Below, piece by piece: positions 14,139 to 15,023 of a stretch of 15,023 bases of DNA. Made by a program: the position numbers and the translations under genes. The notes under the pieces were generated by a model, which saw only the letters and a program-made list of their open reading frames with translations, was not told the origin of the DNA and did not search any database. The DNA lies in contig JAKAME010000002.1 of the NCBI GenBank assembly GCA_021813025.1, positions 1 through 15,023 on the forward strand, read 5' to 3'. Source of the DNA: Microcaldota archaeon. GTDB taxonomy: Archaea > Micrarchaeota > Micrarchaeia > Anstonellales > Anstonellaceae. Numbering within the stretch: position 1 is the stretch's first letter; every line of letters begins with the position of its first letter.

Positions 14139-14357
14139 CTAGCGGGCCTTGATTTCCTTGGCCTCGCGCTCGGTTTCCAGCAGGAGGATGACGTCCCCGC
14201 GCCTCACCGGCCCCTTGACATTGCGCCGAATGACGCGGCCCTTGTCCTTGCCGGCCATCACTTTGCAGAGCACCTGGTAGACCTCGCCATGGATGCCCGT
14301 TTTCACGCGCACCTCGACGATTTCCACCGGGATGCCTTCGTTGTCAACCCCAGCCAT
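14139..14357 (-). CDS. rps28e: 30S ribosomal protein S28e (eS28)
   Basis: 72 residues from ATG 14357, with AGGTGAT a few bases upstream; the in-frame TTG one codon earlier is a weaker start. This is a small OB-fold protein of the archaeal/eukaryotic small subunit. The diagnostic C-terminal pattern RNVKGPVRRGDVILLLETERE is present (about residues 45-65), with LLETEREA as the family signature. Length is normal. It lies 36 bases downstream of L7Ae and 12 bases upstream of L24e in the same direction, so the three are probably one transcription unit. A short AATTTTTT in the 36-base gap could cause partial termination. Confidence 0.97.
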   Translation of the reverse strand: MAGVDNEGIPVEIVEVRVKTGIHGEVYQVLCKVMAGKDKGRVIRRNVKGPVRRGDVILLLETEREAKEIKAR

Positions 14358-14393
14358 CAAACATCACCTAAAAAATTCCGACTTGGGGCGGCT

Positions 14394-14915
14394 TTACGCC
14401 TTGGCCTCTTTGGGCTTTTTCTCGCGCGGAGGCTTGGCCTCGCCCGCCGGCTTCTTGGCCGACGGCGCGCCGGTCTCTTGGCCGGCCGCTTTCGGTTTCT
14501 CGGCCTTCTCGTGCCTCTCCGGCTTGTGGGCCGAGGCAGAGGCGCTCACTCCCGCGAGCGGGCGCACCTTGTCCACGATGGCCTTGAGCATCTCGGCCCC
14601 GTTGCCCGGCTTCTCGATTGCCATGGCTGCGGAAGGAACAGGCAGGCCGGCTGCCGCGCCCAGCTCCTTCTTGGTGGGAACATAGGCATAGGCCACGCCC
14701 TTCTCGGCGCACAGGCCGGGCAGGTGGAGGACCACTTCCTCCGGCTCGACGTCCTCGGCGATTATGACAAGCTGGGCGGAGCCTGACTCCACGCTCTTGG
14801 TGGTCTCGTTCGCCCCTTTTCGCACGCGGCCCGAATCGTTGGCCACCGTGACGGCCTCAAGCACTTTCGCCGTCAGCTCTTTGGGCATTTCGTACTTTAC
14901 GTAAGCCTTCGACAT
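14394..14915 (-). CDS. rpl7ae: 50S ribosomal protein L7Ae with long cationic C-terminal extension
   Basis: 173 residues; ATG 14915 with GAGGTGAG five bases upstream. L7Ae binds kink-turns in 23S rRNA and, in archaea, in box C/D and H/ACA guide RNAs and RNase P RNA. The RNA-binding signature RKGANETTK is at 32-40 and the core continues with LVIIAEDVEP (49-58), HLPGLCAEKGVAY (64-76) and VPTKKELG (79-86). Archaeal L7Ae is usually about 120 residues. Here the core ends near 122 and a 50-residue tail rich in Lys, Ala, Pro, Glu and Ser follows, probably disordered. This is the first gene of the L7Ae-S28e-L24e cluster in the window. No clear TATA box is seen upstream within the remaining 108 bases, so the promoter may be outside the window. 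Confidence 0.96.
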   Translation of the reverse strand: MSKAYVKYEMPKELTAKVLEAVTVANDSGRVRKGANETTKSVESGSAQLVIIAEDVEPEEVVLHLPGLCAEKGVAYAYVPTKKELGAAAGLPVPSAAMAIEKPGNGAEMLKAIVDKVRPLAGVSASASAHKPERHEKAEKPKAAGQETGAPSAKKPAGEAKPPREKKPKEAKA

Positions 14916-14959
14916 ACACGCTCACCTCAATTTTCATAGGGTCATTGCTGCGAAACCGC

Positions 14960-14982
14960 GGGGCGGGGCTTCGCCCCTCCCC
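14960..14982. other. GC-rich hairpin upstream of L7Ae
   Basis: GGGGC (14965-14969) pairs with GCCCC (14973-14977) around a three-base loop. Beyond one C/T mismatch, GGGG at 14960-14963 pairs with CCCC at 14979-14982. On the minus strand the inner part reads GGGGC-GAA-GCCCC, an unusually stable mini-hairpin type. It could be the terminator of a gene beyond the right edge, part of the L7Ae leader, or a dispersed repeat. Confidence 0.5.
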
Positions 14983-15023
14983 CCCAGTTCCACGTTCCTC
15001 CTGACCCCCTCCCCGCTTGACGC

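Noticed and set aside
1..15023. CRISPR arrays, insertion sequences, tRNA genes
   Set aside because: No regularly spaced repeats, transposase-like proteins with terminal repeats, or tRNA cloverleaf with GGTTCRA-type arms were found on reading both strands by eye.

Overview
The window looks archaeal and GC-rich (roughly 60% by eye). The right end carries the archaeal/eukaryotic-type ribosomal set L7Ae, S28e and L24e followed by nucleoside diphosphate kinase. Further left is a stand-alone 5S rRNA gene with an archaeal TATA box about 25 bases upstream of its 5' end. The lineage cannot be fixed from this window. A GC-rich DPANN archaeon (for example the Micrarchaeota/Diapherotrites side) is a guess based on the detached 5S gene and a large uncharacterised membrane cluster.

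Layout. (1) 1-3819, minus strand: the first 1273 codons of a very large gene that leaves the window at its 3' end. It encodes a signal peptide, a four-cysteine ectodomain, one membrane segment and over 1000 cytoplasmic residues; I read it codon by codon and found no stop. (2) 3820-3935: a 116-bp divergent control region containing a tandem 10-bp repeat. (3) 3936-12480, plus strand: a tight operon of six large polytopic membrane proteins (A-F) plus a 64-residue single-pass protein (G). (4) 12494-12609, minus: 5S rRNA, convergent with the operon. (5) 12653-13216, minus: an unknown helical protein. (6) 13317-14915, minus: NDK, L24e, S28e and L7Ae. No gap longer than about 120 bases lacks a gene or RNA.

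The main result is that the six membrane proteins, which look unrelated in length (363-583 residues) and in their outer loops, are tandem paralogs. All six carry Q-x(17,18)-G-x3-R-x5-R-x(16,17)-P across two adjacent membrane segments. Most also share a cytoplasmic-loop motif resembling W-x-K-x-E-x-x-Q after the second hydrophobic segment. Five of six end in a short tag like L-[ST]-[KR]-[LM]-[IV]. Loop sizes, cysteine content and N-terminal extensions have diverged. This pattern fits six non-identical subunits of one membrane complex.

The complex is probably built with the divergently transcribed giant protein and the small protein G. The membrane core is reminiscent of VirB6/TrbL channel proteins of type IV secretion and of archaeal DNA-import membrane subunits, but that is inference: no VirB4-like ATPase lies in the window, and one should be sought beyond the left edge. 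The right-hand block is ordinary translation and nucleotide metabolism, apart from lysine/alanine-rich tails on L7Ae and L24e.
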